Positions 16,265-24,801 are shown, numbered from the stretch's first letter. The stretch: 32,595 nucleotides of DNA from Candidatus Cryptobacteroides avicola (GCA_017695115.1 JADILV010000052.1:1-32595); one strand, 5' to 3'. Numbers and translations: made by a program. The notes: generated from the sequence alone by a model not told the origin.

Positions 16265-19200
16265 CTATACCTCCCCGGTATAGACTTTCAGCAGTGCATC
16301 CATCCGGCCGCCTATGTCCTCGGAAAGGTCAGTCTGTCCGTAGAATGACATCAACTCTTTCAGATATGTCAGATAATGCCAGCATTTCTCGAAATCGGAT
16401 GAGGCGAAATCATAGAACGAAGCGAAGAAATCCGTAGAGACAAACAGCTCATCAGCCATCCGTCCTGCCATCGCGGCGGCCTTTTCCGTCTGTCCGAGTT
16501 CCAGATATTCTTCTATGATACCGATCACCACAGACTCGTTGGAAAATCCAAGATAGCTTATATCAAGCGGGAAATTGGCCTCAGGAACGCACTCCTGGCA
16601 CATGTCCAGCATCTCGACCGCCCGGTCATCCCTGCCTGCCTTTCTCATCTCTTTGGCGACATTCAGGAATATGAGACGCTGCGGGAGCACTCCGCAGAAA
16701 GTATACATGTTCTGATAATCCACGAAATAGTCGGTCCTCTTGAGGGCATCCCAACTGAATACTTCCTTCATCTTATGGTACATGTCCTCAGGATCGGCAA
16801 AGCCTATATCAGAAGAACTCATCTTGTTCTTTATCGGAACGAATTTGTATGAAAAGCCTTCATACATCAGGTATTCTTTCATCCCGATATTGATGTCCCC
16901 GCCCATGCTCAGCAGATTGATCGGTCTGTCCCACTGATAGTTGGACAGCAAATCAAGCATGAACAGCTCAGGCTTTGTAATACGGTCCTTGTCTTTAGGG
17001 ATCGTAAGGACTATCTCATCTGGGATCCGGTCCGCATATTTGGCGTCAAGAATACCGTACTTGATTACATTTTCCTTATTGACCGGAATAGAGAACTTCC
17101 TGGACATTATATAATCCATCGTCATGCCGTTCTCCAGGACCAGCTTTGCATCGGGATGCCTGAACACTTCCATTACGATGGACAAAGGAATCACCTGGTC
17201 TCTCGTATCATAGATAGGAGGCCATTCGTTGGTACCGTACAGATACTGGTCCGGTCCGATCTTCAGATCAAGAGACCTTGACTCGTTTACGGCGTATTTC
17301 ATCTGGTCGATATGCCAGTCGGTGCCGAGAAGGGATGTATTGCATATCCTCACATCAGTCCTTATTCCTTCGACTTCCTGGGCATACCACAGAGGGAAAG
17401 TATCATTGTCTCCGTGAGTGACAAGAATACCGTCCTGCCCCACGGAATTCAGGTAGTTTTCCGCCATCTCGACAGCCGTCTTCCTGTGGCTCCTGTCATG
17501 GTCGTCCCAGTTCTGCTGTGCCATGAGCGCCGGTACACCAAGGCAGAGAAGGCTTACCGCTGACGCCGCTGCAACATACTTGTTGCCGGAAGCCTCCGCA
17601 CATCCTGATGCCGTACCTGTCCTGGACGAAATCAGATCCTCAATCCATGAATACAAGGCCAGTACGGCAAGACCGATCCATATCGAAAACGCATAGAAAG
17701 ACCCGGCGTATGCATAGTCCCGCTCCCTTACCTGATACGGCTGCTGGTTAAGATATATGACGATGGCTATGCCTGTCATGAAGAACAGCAGGAAAGTCAG
17801 CCAAGAGCCGCGCTTGTCACGGGCGAACTGGAAGAATATTCCTATAATCCCCAGCAACAGCGGCAGCATGTAGTAATGGTTCTTGCCTTTGTTGTCCTTG
17901 AGATATGCCGGAGCATTGCTCTGGTCCCCGAGACGGGCCTTGTCAATAAACCCGATTCCGGACTCCCAGTTGCCTATGAACAGATCTCCCGGACTCGGGC
18001 TGTGTATCTCGTTCTGCCGTCCGGCGAAGTTCCACATGAAATATCTCCAGTACATCCAGTTAAGCTGGTAATCGAAGAAGAAGCGCATGTTCTCTCCGAA
18101 AGTCGGCTTTTTGTAGTCGGCTCCGGCAACAGGCTTGCCCTTGGTCACATAGGCACTGTAGAACTGCACATAGCTGTCCTGGTTTCCGTCCCACATGCGA
18201 GGGAAAAGCATCTTGCCTTCAGGGGCATACACCGGCACAGGCTGTCCGTCCGCATGGATATACTTGTCTCCCAGAGGGGTCCAGTATTCTGACTGGTCGA
18301 TCGCCTCAAGAGGCGCACCGAAATACTGTCCGTAAAGCAACGGCTTTGTTCCGTACTGTTCACGTGAGAGATACCTGATAAGGGTAAAAGGATTGTCAGG
18401 CTGGTACTCGTTGGTAGGAGTCTTCACCGAAGACCGGATAATCATTATGGAGAATACCGAGAAACCTATCACGACTGTCGTAAAACACAGCAGGACAGTG
18501 TTCCAGAACACCTTTTTCTTTTTCAGCGTCACAAAAAGGCCCCAGAAGCACAGGGCAAGCAGGACAACCATGAACACCGCCGCTCCGGTATTGAACGGCA
18601 GGCCGAGCACGTTCACGAAGAACAGGTCGGTATATGCAGCCAGTTTTGGAAGATACGGTATTATGCCGAAAAGCACCAACGCCAGTATCACGCATGAAAT
18701 GAGAAATATCTTCACATACTCCCAGAAACTGTAGTGACCGTCTTCCCTTTTCTTGTAATAGAACAGGAACACCAGACAAGGTATGGTGAGCAGGTTCAGA
18801 AGATGGACGCCTATTGAAAGACCCATCAGGAAAGAAATCAGGACAATCCATCTGTTGGCATACTTCGTCCCCGCTTGTTCGTACCATTTTGTCATTGCCC
18901 AGAACACCAGTGCTGTGAACAGCGAAGACATGGCATATACTTCTCCTTCGACGGCCGAGAACCAGAACGTATCCGAGAAACAGTATGCAAGGGCACCGAC
19001 GGCACCGGAGCCGTATATGGCTATCGCCCTTGAAACCGGATATGTCCCGTCTGCAGACGGCTTCACCACGCGTTTCGCAAGGAATACTATAGTAAGGTAC
19101 AGCAGGAAAATGGTCAGAGCGGAACAAAGTGCGCTCATCACATTCACGGCTATTGCGGCGTGGGCACCGTCGGTGAAAATCGTAAAGAATCTTGCAAACA

Positions 19201-19381
19201 GCTGGAAGACCGGATTTCCCGGAGGGTGTCCGACTTCAAGTTTATATGAGGAGGCAATGAATTCGCCGCAGTCCCAGAACGATGCCGACGGCTCTATCGT
19301 CATAAGGTATGTGAATGCAGAGATTACGAATACCGCCGCTGCAGTGATCCTGCTCCACAGATTGAATTTCCTGTTATCCAT
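16265..19381 (-). CDS. DUF2723 integral membrane protein (GT117-type glycosyltransferase family)
   Basis: The ATG at 19381 is preferred because upstream in-frame ATGs overlap the promoter. The 1038-residue protein starts MDNRKFNLWSR and has a hydrophobic N-terminal half with about ten or more membrane segments. The family signature TIEPSASFWDCGEFIASSYKLEVGHPPGNP lies at about residues 27-56. A membrane segment cluster follows to about residue 620, then a soluble C-terminal region that begins with VTHGDNDTFPLWYAQE. DUF2723 proteins are widespread in Bacteroidota; their membrane part resembles protein O-mannosyltransferases, and members of the CAZy family GT117 belong here, so a role in protein O-glycosylation or another lipid-linked sugar transfer is plausible. 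It is divergent from the SUI1-family gene and appears monocistronic. Confidence 0.85.
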   Translation of the reverse strand: MDNRKFNLWSRITAAAVFVISAFTYLMTIEPSASFWDCGEFIASSYKLEVGHPPGNPVFQLFARFFTIFTDGAHAAIAVNVMSALCSALTIFLLYLTIVFLAKRVVKPSADGTYPVSRAIAIYGSGAVGALAYCFSDTFWFSAVEGEVYAMSSLFTALVFWAMTKWYEQAGTKYANRWIVLISFLMGLSIGVHLLNLLTIPCLVFLFYYKKREDGHYSFWEYVKIFLISCVILALVLFGIIPYLPKLAAYTDLFFVNVLGLPFNTGAAVFMVVLLALCFWGLFVTLKKKKVFWNTVLLCFTTVVIGFSVFSIMIIRSSVKTPTNEYQPDNPFTLIRYLSREQYGTKPLLYGQYFGAPLEAIDQSEYWTPLGDKYIHADGQPVPVYAPEGKMLFPRMWDGNQDSYVQFYSAYVTKGKPVAGADYKKPTFGENMRFFFDYQLNWMYWRYFMWNFAGRQNEIHSPSPGDLFIGNWESGIGFIDKARLGDQSNAPAYLKDNKGKNHYYMLPLLLGIIGIFFQFARDKRGSWLTFLLFFMTGIAIVIYLNQQPYQVRERDYAYAGSFYAFSIWIGLAVLALYSWIEDLISSRTGTASGCAEASGNKYVAAASAVSLLCLGVPALMAQQNWDDHDRSHRKTAVEMAENYLNSVGQDGILVTHGDNDTFPLWYAQEVEGIRTDVRICNTSLLGTDWHIDQMKYAVNESRSLDLKIGPDQYLYGTNEWPPIYDTRDQVIPLSIVMEVFRHPDAKLVLENGMTMDYIMSRKFSIPVNKENVIKYGILDAKYADRIPDEIVLTIPKDKDRITKPELFMLDLLSNYQWDRPINLLSMGGDINIGMKEYLMYEGFSYKFVPIKNKMSSSDIGFADPEDMYHKMKEVFSWDALKRTDYFVDYQNMYTFCGVLPQRLIFLNVAKEMRKAGRDDRAVEMLDMCQECVPEANFPLDISYLGFSNESVVIGIIEEYLELGQTEKAAAMAGRMADELFVSTDFFASFYDFASSDFEKCWHYLTYLKELMSFYGQTDLSEDIGGRMDALLKVYTGEV

Positions 19382-19406
19382 ATTTTCCGTAAGTCCAACA
19401 AAAGAG

Positions 19407-19438
19407 CAAAGATACAAACATATTGCGTATATTTGCAA
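19407..19438 (-). promoter_or_regulatory. Promoter of the DUF2723 gene
   Basis: TATCTTTG (19407-19414) with TTG (19436-19438) 21 bases upstream on the minus strand. The spacer contains the opposite-strand -7 box TATATTTG (19428-19435), so the two promoters physically overlap and RNA polymerase probably cannot occupy both at once. Confidence 0.75.
19428..19435 (+). promoter_or_regulatory. -7 box of the SUI1-DUF4271 genes
   Basis: TATATTTG on the plus strand ends 19 bases before the ATG at 19455. No TTG is present at the canonical spacing. It lies within the divergent DUF2723 promoter. Confidence 0.55.
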
Positions 19439-19454
19439 AAAATTAATTGACCCG

Positions 19455-19799
19455 ATGGCCGACAACGACTGGAAAAAGAGACTGGGAGTGGTGTTTTCCA
19501 CGAACCCCGATTACCGATATGAAGAAGAAACTCAGGAGCAGCAGGAAACCCTTCCTCCTGAAAAACAGAAACTTATAGTATCCATTGACCGCAGGAACCG
19601 CGGAGGGAAGCAGGTAACTCTGGTAAGCGGCTTTACCGGGACCGATGAAGACCTGGCGGATCTGGCCAGGACACTGAAAGTGAAATGCGGGGTCGGTGGG
19701 TCGGCAAAGGACGGTGAGATTACCATACAGGGCGATTTCCGCGACAAGGTAACCGCACTCCTTACAGAGATGGGCTATAAAGCCAGACGGGGGAACTGA
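19455..19799 (+). CDS. SUI1/YciH-family translation initiation factor
   Basis: The 114-residue protein starts MADNDWKKRLGVVFSTNPDY; the frame stays open far upstream, but this ATG follows the promoter box and matches the family start. The C-terminal SUI1 domain (about residues 35-112) shows IDRRNRGGKQVTLVSGF, DLARTLKVKCGVGGSAKDGEI and IQGDFRDKV. Eukaryotic eIF1 uses this fold for start codon selection; the bacterial YciH proteins bind the 30S subunit and may inhibit translation under stress. The next gene starts one base after the stop codon, so the two are translationally coupled. Confidence 0.93.
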   Translation: MADNDWKKRLGVVFSTNPDYRYEEETQEQQETLPPEKQKLIVSIDRRNRGGKQVTLVSGFTGTDEDLADLARTLKVKCGVGGSAKDGEITIQGDFRDKVTALLTEMGYKARRGN

Positions 19800-19800
19800 A

Positions 19801-20550
19801 ATGGACGGAATACAGCCCATCGACAGCGCATTCACCGGAGGTACGATGGAACTCGTCCCGATGACCGGGACTGTTCCTCCTGTCGTTTCCGGACCGGCAC
19901 AGGAAACAGCGGGCTTCCTTTCTTCGCCGCTTCCCGTTACTGTCATTATAATGGTCCTCACCATCATCTGCATAGCCAACGTCAGGACATTCGCCAACAT
20001 GATCCCGTCTTTTTCCGGCTGTCTTTTCCGATGGAAGGAAAATCTCTACATAGAAGACAGCATGACGCTCAGCATGAACAGGAACAGGCTTTTCTACATA
20101 CTCATAATACCGTTCTGTCTGGTTGCGTCCGGATACGGTCTTTATGAGCCGGATGCCATAGCCGCACTGCCCAGGACAGCGCATTTCCTGTCCGTCACCG
20201 GTGCCGTCATCCTGTATCTTCTGCTGAAATACGCACTTTCATGGATTGTCAGGAACGGCAGGATGAATGAAAAGACATACAGGACGGCGGTCCGCACATT
20301 CCGTACATTCTTCATCATCATCACCTCTGCCCTGCTGGCCACCTCCGGGATACTGGAAATATTCTCCGCCGGAGAAAGCCTGACAAGGCTGGTCCTCCTG
20401 TATGAAGCAGCGTTGCTCTATATAATATGTATAATACGGGAATTTCAATTTTTTAAAACCTGCAGTTCTGTATTTACAGCAATTTTGTATCTTTGCGCCC
20501 TGGAATTTTTACCGACAGGTATTTTGGTTGCAACCGCAATTGTTTTATAA
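19801..20550 (+). CDS. DUF4271 membrane protein
   Basis: The 249-residue product has about six hydrophobic helices, the first near residue 45 (LPVTVIIMVLTIICIANV) and the last at the C-terminus (ILYLCALEFLPTGILV). The family signature around FTAILYLCALEFLP fits DUF4271, a Bacteroidota family with no known function that is regularly encoded just before hemD. The start codon lies one base after the SUI1-family stop and the stop lies 6 bases before hemD. The last 20 codons contain the promoter box of the downstream operon. Its role may relate to the envelope or to the cluster with rnpA and yidD, but that is guesswork. Confidence 0.85.
   Translation: MDGIQPIDSAFTGGTMELVPMTGTVPPVVSGPAQETAGFLSSPLPVTVIIMVLTIICIANVRTFANMIPSFSGCLFRWKENLYIEDSMTLSMNRNRLFYILIIPFCLVASGYGLYEPDAIAALPRTAHFLSVTGAVILYLLLKYALSWIVRNGRMNEKTYRTAVRTFRTFFIIITSALLATSGILEIFSAGESLTRLVLLYEAALLYIICIIREFQFFKTCSSVFTAILYLCALEFLPTGILVATAIVL
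20488..20495 (+). promoter_or_regulatory. Internal -7 box driving hemD-rnpA-yidD
   Basis: TATCTTTG lies within the codons for the conserved LYLCA segment of DUF4271 and 61 bases before the hemD start. A near-match TTC lies 19 bases upstream. It could give hemD, rnpA and yidD a transcript independent of the SUI1 promoter. Confidence 0.5.
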
Positions 20551-20556
20551 AACGAC

Positions 20557-21300
20557 ATGACTGTTAAGAATATTCTGATTTCCCAGCAGCCACCAAAAGC
20601 TGCCTCCCCGTATTCGGTTATAACGGAAAAATACGGCGTAAATTTCGATTTCGTTCCCTTTTTCACCATAGAACCCCTGTCTTCCAGGGAGTTCAGAACC
20701 CAGAGAATCAATATCCTTGACCATACGGCAATAGTGTTTTCGGCCCGTTCCACAATCGATGCGTTCTTCCATCTGTGCGAGGAACTCAGAGTGAAGATTC
20801 CGGAAACCATGAAATACTTCTGTACGACTGAAGCCGTGGCGATGTATCTTCAGAAACATATCGTATACCGGAAAAGGAAGATTTTCTACGGAGACGGGAC
20901 CACCTCGTCCGTAATTTCCCTCATCGGGAGCAAGCACAAGGACGAAACTTTCCTTATAGCCACCTCCGATCTGGCCGGGAACGACATAGCCAAGACATTC
21001 CAGGAAAACGGATTCAAATCGGAAAGTGCCATATTCGTAAAGTCAGTGTCCCAGGACCTCAGGAATCTGGATCTCGGACAGTATGACATGATAGTCCTGT
21101 ACAACCCTTCAGACGTCAAGTCCATCTACGAGAACTACCCCGATTTCAAACCTGGGAACACCCGGTTCGTAGCCTATGGCAAATCCGTTCTCAAGGCAAT
21201 GGACGAAGCCGGACTGGAAGTGGCGGTATCGGCACCTACTCCACAGGCGCCTTCCGTAGCAAAGGCCCTCGAGATTTATCTTGAAAACAACAAGGGCTGA
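20557..21300 (+). CDS. hemD: Uroporphyrinogen-III synthase
   Basis: The 247-residue protein begins MTVKNILISQQPP and carries the first-domain motif VFSARSTIDAFFHL (about residues 60-73). It then has KYFCTTEAVAMYLQ, FLIATSDLAGNDIAKTF and VLYNPSDVKSIYE near residue 190, ending in a helix with APTPQAPSVAKAL. This fits the two-domain HemD fold, which cyclises hydroxymethylbilane with inversion of ring D in tetrapyrrole synthesis. HemD is poorly conserved, so the call rests on these motifs together with the well-known DUF4271-hemD-rnpA-yidD order in Bacteroidota. Its stop codon TGA shares its last base with the rnpA start codon. Confidence 0.88.
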   Translation: MTVKNILISQQPPKAASPYSVITEKYGVNFDFVPFFTIEPLSSREFRTQRINILDHTAIVFSARSTIDAFFHLCEELRVKIPETMKYFCTTEAVAMYLQKHIVYRKRKIFYGDGTTSSVISLIGSKHKDETFLIATSDLAGNDIAKTFQENGFKSESAIFVKSVSQDLRNLDLGQYDMIVLYNPSDVKSIYENYPDFKPGNTRFVAYGKSVLKAMDEAGLEVAVSAPTPQAPSVAKALEIYLENNKG

Positions 21301-21662
21301 TGTGCCCTGAAAGACATACGCTGTCAAAAGACGAAAGGCTGCACGGCCGTAATGACATTTCAAGGCTGTTTGCAGAGGGAAAATTCGGTGTTGCCGGTTC
21401 TCTGAAATACTGTTTCAGAACCGGCAACGGCCTTTCCTATACCAGGATAATGGTCTCCGTTCCCAAAAAGCTTTTCAAGCGTGCCGTCAAGCGCAATCTG
21501 CTCAAGCGGCGCCTGCGTGAAAGCTACAGGCAGCAGAAAGAATTGCTTTCCGGCAGCAAGGGAACGGACATAATGTTTGTTTACAACACAAAGGAAATAC
21601 TGACTTTCAAGGAGATATACAGACTTGTCGGCCAGATTCTCACCAAGGTCCAGAAGCCATGA
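21300..21662 (+). CDS. rnpA: Ribonuclease P protein component
   Basis: The 120-residue basic protein starts [16 protein letters not shown] and has the RnpA signature [21 protein letters not shown] at about residues 52-72, with the arginine/lysine-rich RNR-type helix that contacts RNase P RNA. It assists the catalytic RNA in maturing tRNA 5' ends. The start overlaps the hemD stop by one base and the gene overlaps yidD by four bases, so hemD, rnpA and yidD are translationally coupled. The usual partner rpmH is not in this window. Confidence 0.95.
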   Translation: MCPERHTLSKDERLHGRNDISRLFAEGKFGVAGSLKYCFRTGNGLSYTRIMVSVPKKLFKRAVKRNLLKRRLRESYRQQKELLSGSKGTDIMFVYNTKEILTFKEIYRLVGQILTKVQKP

Positions 21663-21919
21663 ACACTCCGGAACCCGAAAAGAGAATCGCGCATCTCCTT
21701 AAAAGAATCTCCATCATGCCGTTCATCGGACTGATAAAGTTCTATCAGACCTGCATTTCACCATACAAAACACCGACATGCAGATTTACTCCTACGTGCT
21801 CGCAGTATGCACTGGAAGCATTCAGAAAACACGGTCCCTTCAAGGGACTGTACCTGACGGTACGGAGGCTACTCAGGTGTCACCCGTGGGGAGGAAGCGG
21901 GTACGATCCGGTACCGTGA
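21659..21919 (+). CDS. yidD: Membrane protein insertion efficiency factor YidD
   Basis: The 86-residue protein has the complete YidD core: [19 protein letters not shown], then [16 protein letters not shown], and [15 protein letters not shown] text read here as [16 protein letters not shown] at the C-terminus. An N-terminal amphipathic stretch precedes it. YidD is a small, cysteine-containing, membrane-associated protein that helps YidC-mediated insertion of inner-membrane proteins. It overlaps rnpA by ATGA, which is typical for this pair across bacteria, although yidC itself is not next door here. Confidence 0.95.
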   Translation: MNTPEPEKRIAHLLKRISIMPFIGLIKFYQTCISPYKTPTCRFTPTCSQYALEAFRKHGPFKGLYLTVRRLLRCHPWGGSGYDPVP

Positions 21920-22005
21920 CCGTATGCTCCGGCCATTAATAGATTATTGGATATTAAAACATTATGATTAAAAACCGTCAAACTGGCGTCAAGTCAATAA
22001 TGATT

Positions 22006-23004
22006 ATGCATAAATGGATAGCTGCCTCCATAGCCGTTTTGTGCACGGCAGGATGTTCTTCGGGAGGAGGCGGCGATACCGTCCCGGCAGAACCGGATTA
22101 CAGCCGGGAAAACATGTGGTACAGGACAGGAATGACATCTGACGGCAAAGAGGCCGATGTGTTCTATGTAACTCCTACCTGCGTGTGGGACTGGCAGGAC
22201 AGCACCGGAAACACAATACACTATATGGATACGGAAAATCCTGAACAAAGGGCCGCTACGGATGCTTCCACAAGACTTGGATATGAACTTTTCAGCAAAA
22301 GCTGCAATTTCTTCTCACCTTACTACAGGCAGATAACCATGGATTGCTGGTTCGGAACGGAAGAGGATATCGAACGAAGATATCAGATCTCCCATCTGGA
22401 CATCGCGAAAGCGTTCCGGTACTATATGAAGCACCTCAATGGAGGACGGCCTTTCTTCCTCGCAGGGCACAGCCAGGGAGCGAAAGCCATCATCCGGCTG
22501 CTGGAAGAAAACCTTACTGACGAACAATATTCCAGGATGGTCGCGGCATACGCTTTCGGTTTCGGGATCAGCGAAGAAGAACTGGCCTCCTGTCCGCATC
22601 TCAAACCGGCCGAAGGGCCGGATGACTATGGAGTCACCGTCTGCTACAACAGCGTCTCCACCCCTGAGGCCGTTTCCCCGTCATTCAAAGACAACATAGT
22701 GTGTATCAACCCGATAAACTGGCGCACAGACAGCACTTATGCCCCTGCTGCAGAAAATGCCGGATCCGTGTTCTTTCACCGGTCAGTGGCAAGCGACACT
22801 CTTTTCAATGCCGTCGGAGCCAGGATGCTCCCTCAGGAACACGTCCTTCAGATAGACGACCTGGATGACAATGACTACTACATACCTTCTATCGGAGAGA
22901 TTTTTCCGAAAGGGAACTATCATGTACAGGAAATCAACCTGTATTTCCTCAATCTGCAGCAGAATATCGCGGACAGACTCAGGTCATACAGCAAATCGCA
23001 TTAA
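22006..23004 (+). CDS. DUF3089 alpha/beta-hydrolase-like lipoprotein
   Basis: I take the ATG at 22006, which opens MHKWIAASIAVLCTAGC with lipobox Cys17; ATGs at 22000 and 21964 are in frame. The 332-residue protein has VFYVTPTCVWDW near residue 50, NFFSPYYRQIT near residue 100, and the nucleophile elbow FLAGHSQGAKA near residue 162. These are features of DUF3089, an alpha/beta-hydrolase-fold family with an apparent serine nucleophile (GHSQG). The substrate is unknown; esterase or lipase activity is likely from fold alone. The gene follows yidD by 86 bases and precedes menG by 13 bases, so it probably shares a transcript with menG. Confidence 0.83.
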   Translation: MHKWIAASIAVLCTAGCSSGGGGDTVPAEPDYSRENMWYRTGMTSDGKEADVFYVTPTCVWDWQDSTGNTIHYMDTENPEQRAATDASTRLGYELFSKSCNFFSPYYRQITMDCWFGTEEDIERRYQISHLDIAKAFRYYMKHLNGGRPFFLAGHSQGAKAIIRLLEENLTDEQYSRMVAAYAFGFGISEEELASCPHLKPAEGPDDYGVTVCYNSVSTPEAVSPSFKDNIVCINPINWRTDSTYAPAAENAGSVFFHRSVASDTLFNAVGARMLPQEHVLQIDDLDDNDYYIPSIGEIFPKGNYHVQEINLYFLNLQQNIADRLRSYSKSH

Positions 23005-23017
23005 AAAAAGTCAGAAT

Positions 23018-23740
23018 ATGCCGAAGAAAGAGAATATAAGGACAATGTTCGATGACATCGCTCCGGAGTATGACAAGCTGAACCATATCATGTCCCTCAA
23101 CATAGACAAGGGTTGGAGGGAAAAGGCCGTAAAGGAAATAGCGGATACCGACGGAGCCCTGGAAATCCTGGACGTGGCATGCGGGACCGGGGATTTTTCA
23201 ATAGCAATAGCCCGCGCAGCCGCTCCCGGCAGCCATATAACGGGAGTTGATCTGTCCGAAGGAATGATGAAAATAGGAAGGGAGAAGGTGGACCGGGAAG
23301 GACTGCAGGGCAAAGTCAGCATGGAACAGGGAGACTGCGAGCATCTCAGGTTTGCGGACGGGACATTCGACAGGGTATCTGTAGCATTCGGTGTGCGTAA
23401 CTTCGAGCATCTGGAAGAAGGTCTGCGAGAAATGCTCCGTGTACTCAGACCTGGGGGCAAACTGGTAATACTGGAACTGTCCGTGCCGGCAAATCCCGTA
23501 ATCCGGTTTTTCTACAAACTGTACGCCCTGCATCTTCTGCCTGCAGTCGGAGGCAAGGTCTCAGGAAACAGAAGCGCCTACAGGTATCTTCCCGCCTCGG
23601 TCCTGAGATTCCCCGGACCGGCAGTATTCACGGGCATGATGAAAGACTGCGGCTTTTCAGCGGTCAGGACCAAAGCGCTGACTTTCGGCATCTGCCGGAT
23701 GTACTCAGGCCATAAGAAACTTATAAAAGATACACTATAA
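23018..23740 (+). CDS. menG: Demethylmenaquinone methyltransferase
   Basis: The 240-residue product starts MPKKENIRTMFDDIAPEYDKLN; the ATG lies 13 bases after the preceding gene. SAM-binding motif I is LDVACGTGDFSIAIA (about residues 50-64), with GVDLSEGMM and the UbiE/MenG signatures VAFGVRNFEHLEEGL and LRPGGKLVILELSVP, and a C-terminal YRYLPASVLRFPG. It methylates demethylmenaquinone to menaquinone, the last step of the pathway. Bacteroidales use menaquinone only, so menG fits better than ubiE. Its last 20 bases overlap the end of the convergent menA, which performs the preceding prenylation step. Confidence 0.94.
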   Translation: MPKKENIRTMFDDIAPEYDKLNHIMSLNIDKGWREKAVKEIADTDGALEILDVACGTGDFSIAIARAAAPGSHITGVDLSEGMMKIGREKVDREGLQGKVSMEQGDCEHLRFADGTFDRVSVAFGVRNFEHLEEGLREMLRVLRPGGKLVILELSVPANPVIRFFYKLYALHLLPAVGGKVSGNRSAYRYLPASVLRFPGPAVFTGMMKDCGFSAVRTKALTFGICRMYSGHKKLIKDTL

Positions 23741-24632
23741 AACCGAAGCCGGAAAGGACGGCAAATAAAAACGAAAACATGACCAGCTGCGGGAGCTGCG
23801 GATCAAGATCTTTGCCCGAACGCCGCCACACCTGGACAAGATGCAGGACAAAAAGAGGCAGAGTGACTACAAAAAGATAGTGCCACCAGTCGAACACCCT
23901 CAACGAAGCATATACCAGCATGCAAAGCCACCCGATGGCTATCAGCGCAGTATGATATATCTTGGCGTTCTTTTCCCCTATTCTCACCGGAATGGTCCTG
24001 CGGGTCAGGGCATCACTTCTGATATCCCTGATATTGTTCACGTTCAGCACACCTGTACTCAGACAGCCTGCTGAAACGGCCGGTAATACCAGAATCCACG
24101 TCCTTATCTCATGTGCCGCGACAAAATACGCACCCAGAACAGAGACAATACCGAAAAAGAGGAAGACATACAGGTCTCCAAGACCTCTGTAGCCATACGG
24201 ATTCCTGCCGAGAGTGTATTTGACGGCACCGGAAATGGCCGCGAGCCCCATCAGGGCTGTTATCAGGGCTCCGAAATCGAAGAAAGTCCCGAACGAAAAC
24301 CAGATCATCGCCAGTCCGCCGGCAATGCAAAGCACCACGTAGACCCTGATCATCACTTTAAAGTCCTTCTCGGCAAGCAGCCCTTTTGATAGCGTATAGG
24401 CCGGCCCCTGCCTGTCCTCTTCCCTGTCAGTCCCGTGCAGGAAATCCCCGAGTTCATTCGCCACGTTGGACAGGATCTGCAGGAAAACCGTAGTCAGCAA
24501 TGTAAAGAACGCCACCCACGGACGCAGGACGTAATCCGAGGCGGCCAGCATAAGACCGAGAGAAACTCCGGCAAGGGACAAAGGAAGAGTCCGCAGTCTC
24601 ATCGCGGTAATGTAAGCAGACAACTTTTTCAT
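23721..24632 (-). CDS. menA: 1,4-dihydroxy-2-naphthoate polyprenyltransferase
   Basis: The 303-residue protein is a UbiA-family membrane prenyltransferase with about eight or nine hydrophobic helices. It starts MKKLSAYITAMRLRTLPLSL. The first aspartate-rich motif is NELGDFLHGTDREEDRQGP (about residues 60-78) and the second is NNIRDIRSDALTRRTIP (about residues 198-214); these bind magnesium-prenyl diphosphate. It attaches a polyprenyl tail to dihydroxynaphthoate to give demethylmenaquinone. It faces menG and overlaps its 3' end by 20 bases, so the two final menaquinone genes are adjacent but transcribed towards each other. No clear -7 box is seen upstream; the leader holds a 12-base tandem repeat. 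Confidence 0.95.
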   Translation of the reverse strand: MKKLSAYITAMRLRTLPLSLAGVSLGLMLAASDYVLRPWVAFFTLLTTVFLQILSNVANELGDFLHGTDREEDRQGPAYTLSKGLLAEKDFKVMIRVYVVLCIAGGLAMIWFSFGTFFDFGALITALMGLAAISGAVKYTLGRNPYGYRGLGDLYVFLFFGIVSVLGAYFVAAHEIRTWILVLPAVSAGCLSTGVLNVNNIRDIRSDALTRRTIPVRIGEKNAKIYHTALIAIGWLCMLVYASLRVFDWWHYLFVVTLPLFVLHLVQVWRRSGKDLDPQLPQLVMFSFLFAVLSGFGFIVYLL

Positions 24633-24654
24633 AAAACACGCATTTAAACAACCT

Positions 24655-24685
24655 ACAACAGCTAAAACAACAGCTAAAACAACAG
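24655..24685. repeat. 12-base tandem repeat in the menA leader
   Basis: The unit ACAACAGCTAAA occurs twice in full (24655-24666, 24667-24678) and then as the partial ACAACAG. It lies 22 bases upstream of menA. On the coding strand it gives a U/G-rich tract reading TTTAGCTGTTGT. It may be a slippage-prone tract or a protein-binding site; too few copies for a satellite or CRISPR. Confidence 0.7.
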
Positions 24686-24753
24686 AACGGACAACTGCGG
24701 AAACCTGCCGTCTCCCGATCTTTGCCCTCGGTTAAGAATCTTATTCGTCTCTA

Positions 24754-24777
24754 TCTGCGGAGAGCAAAATCCGCAGA
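24754..24777. other. Inverted repeat upstream of menA
   Basis: Perfect 8-base arms TCTGCGGA and TCCGCAGA around an 8-base loop, in the 208-base gap between menA and the glycosyltransferase gene. It has no U-tract in the minus direction and only A/T-mixed sequence in the plus direction, so it is probably not a terminator. It could be a leader structure or operator of menA, about 120 bases upstream of its start. Confidence 0.35.
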
Positions 24778-24801
24778 AAAATTCTCGGAAGAGGATTTTT
24801 G

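Noticed and set aside
24655..24685. Possible CRISPR or integration repeat
   Set aside because: Only 2.6 direct 12-base units without spacers; there are no cas genes or integrase in the window.
24754..24777. Intrinsic terminator
   Set aside because: The stem is perfect but no U-tract follows in either direction next to a gene end, and a better terminator lies at 24802-24840.
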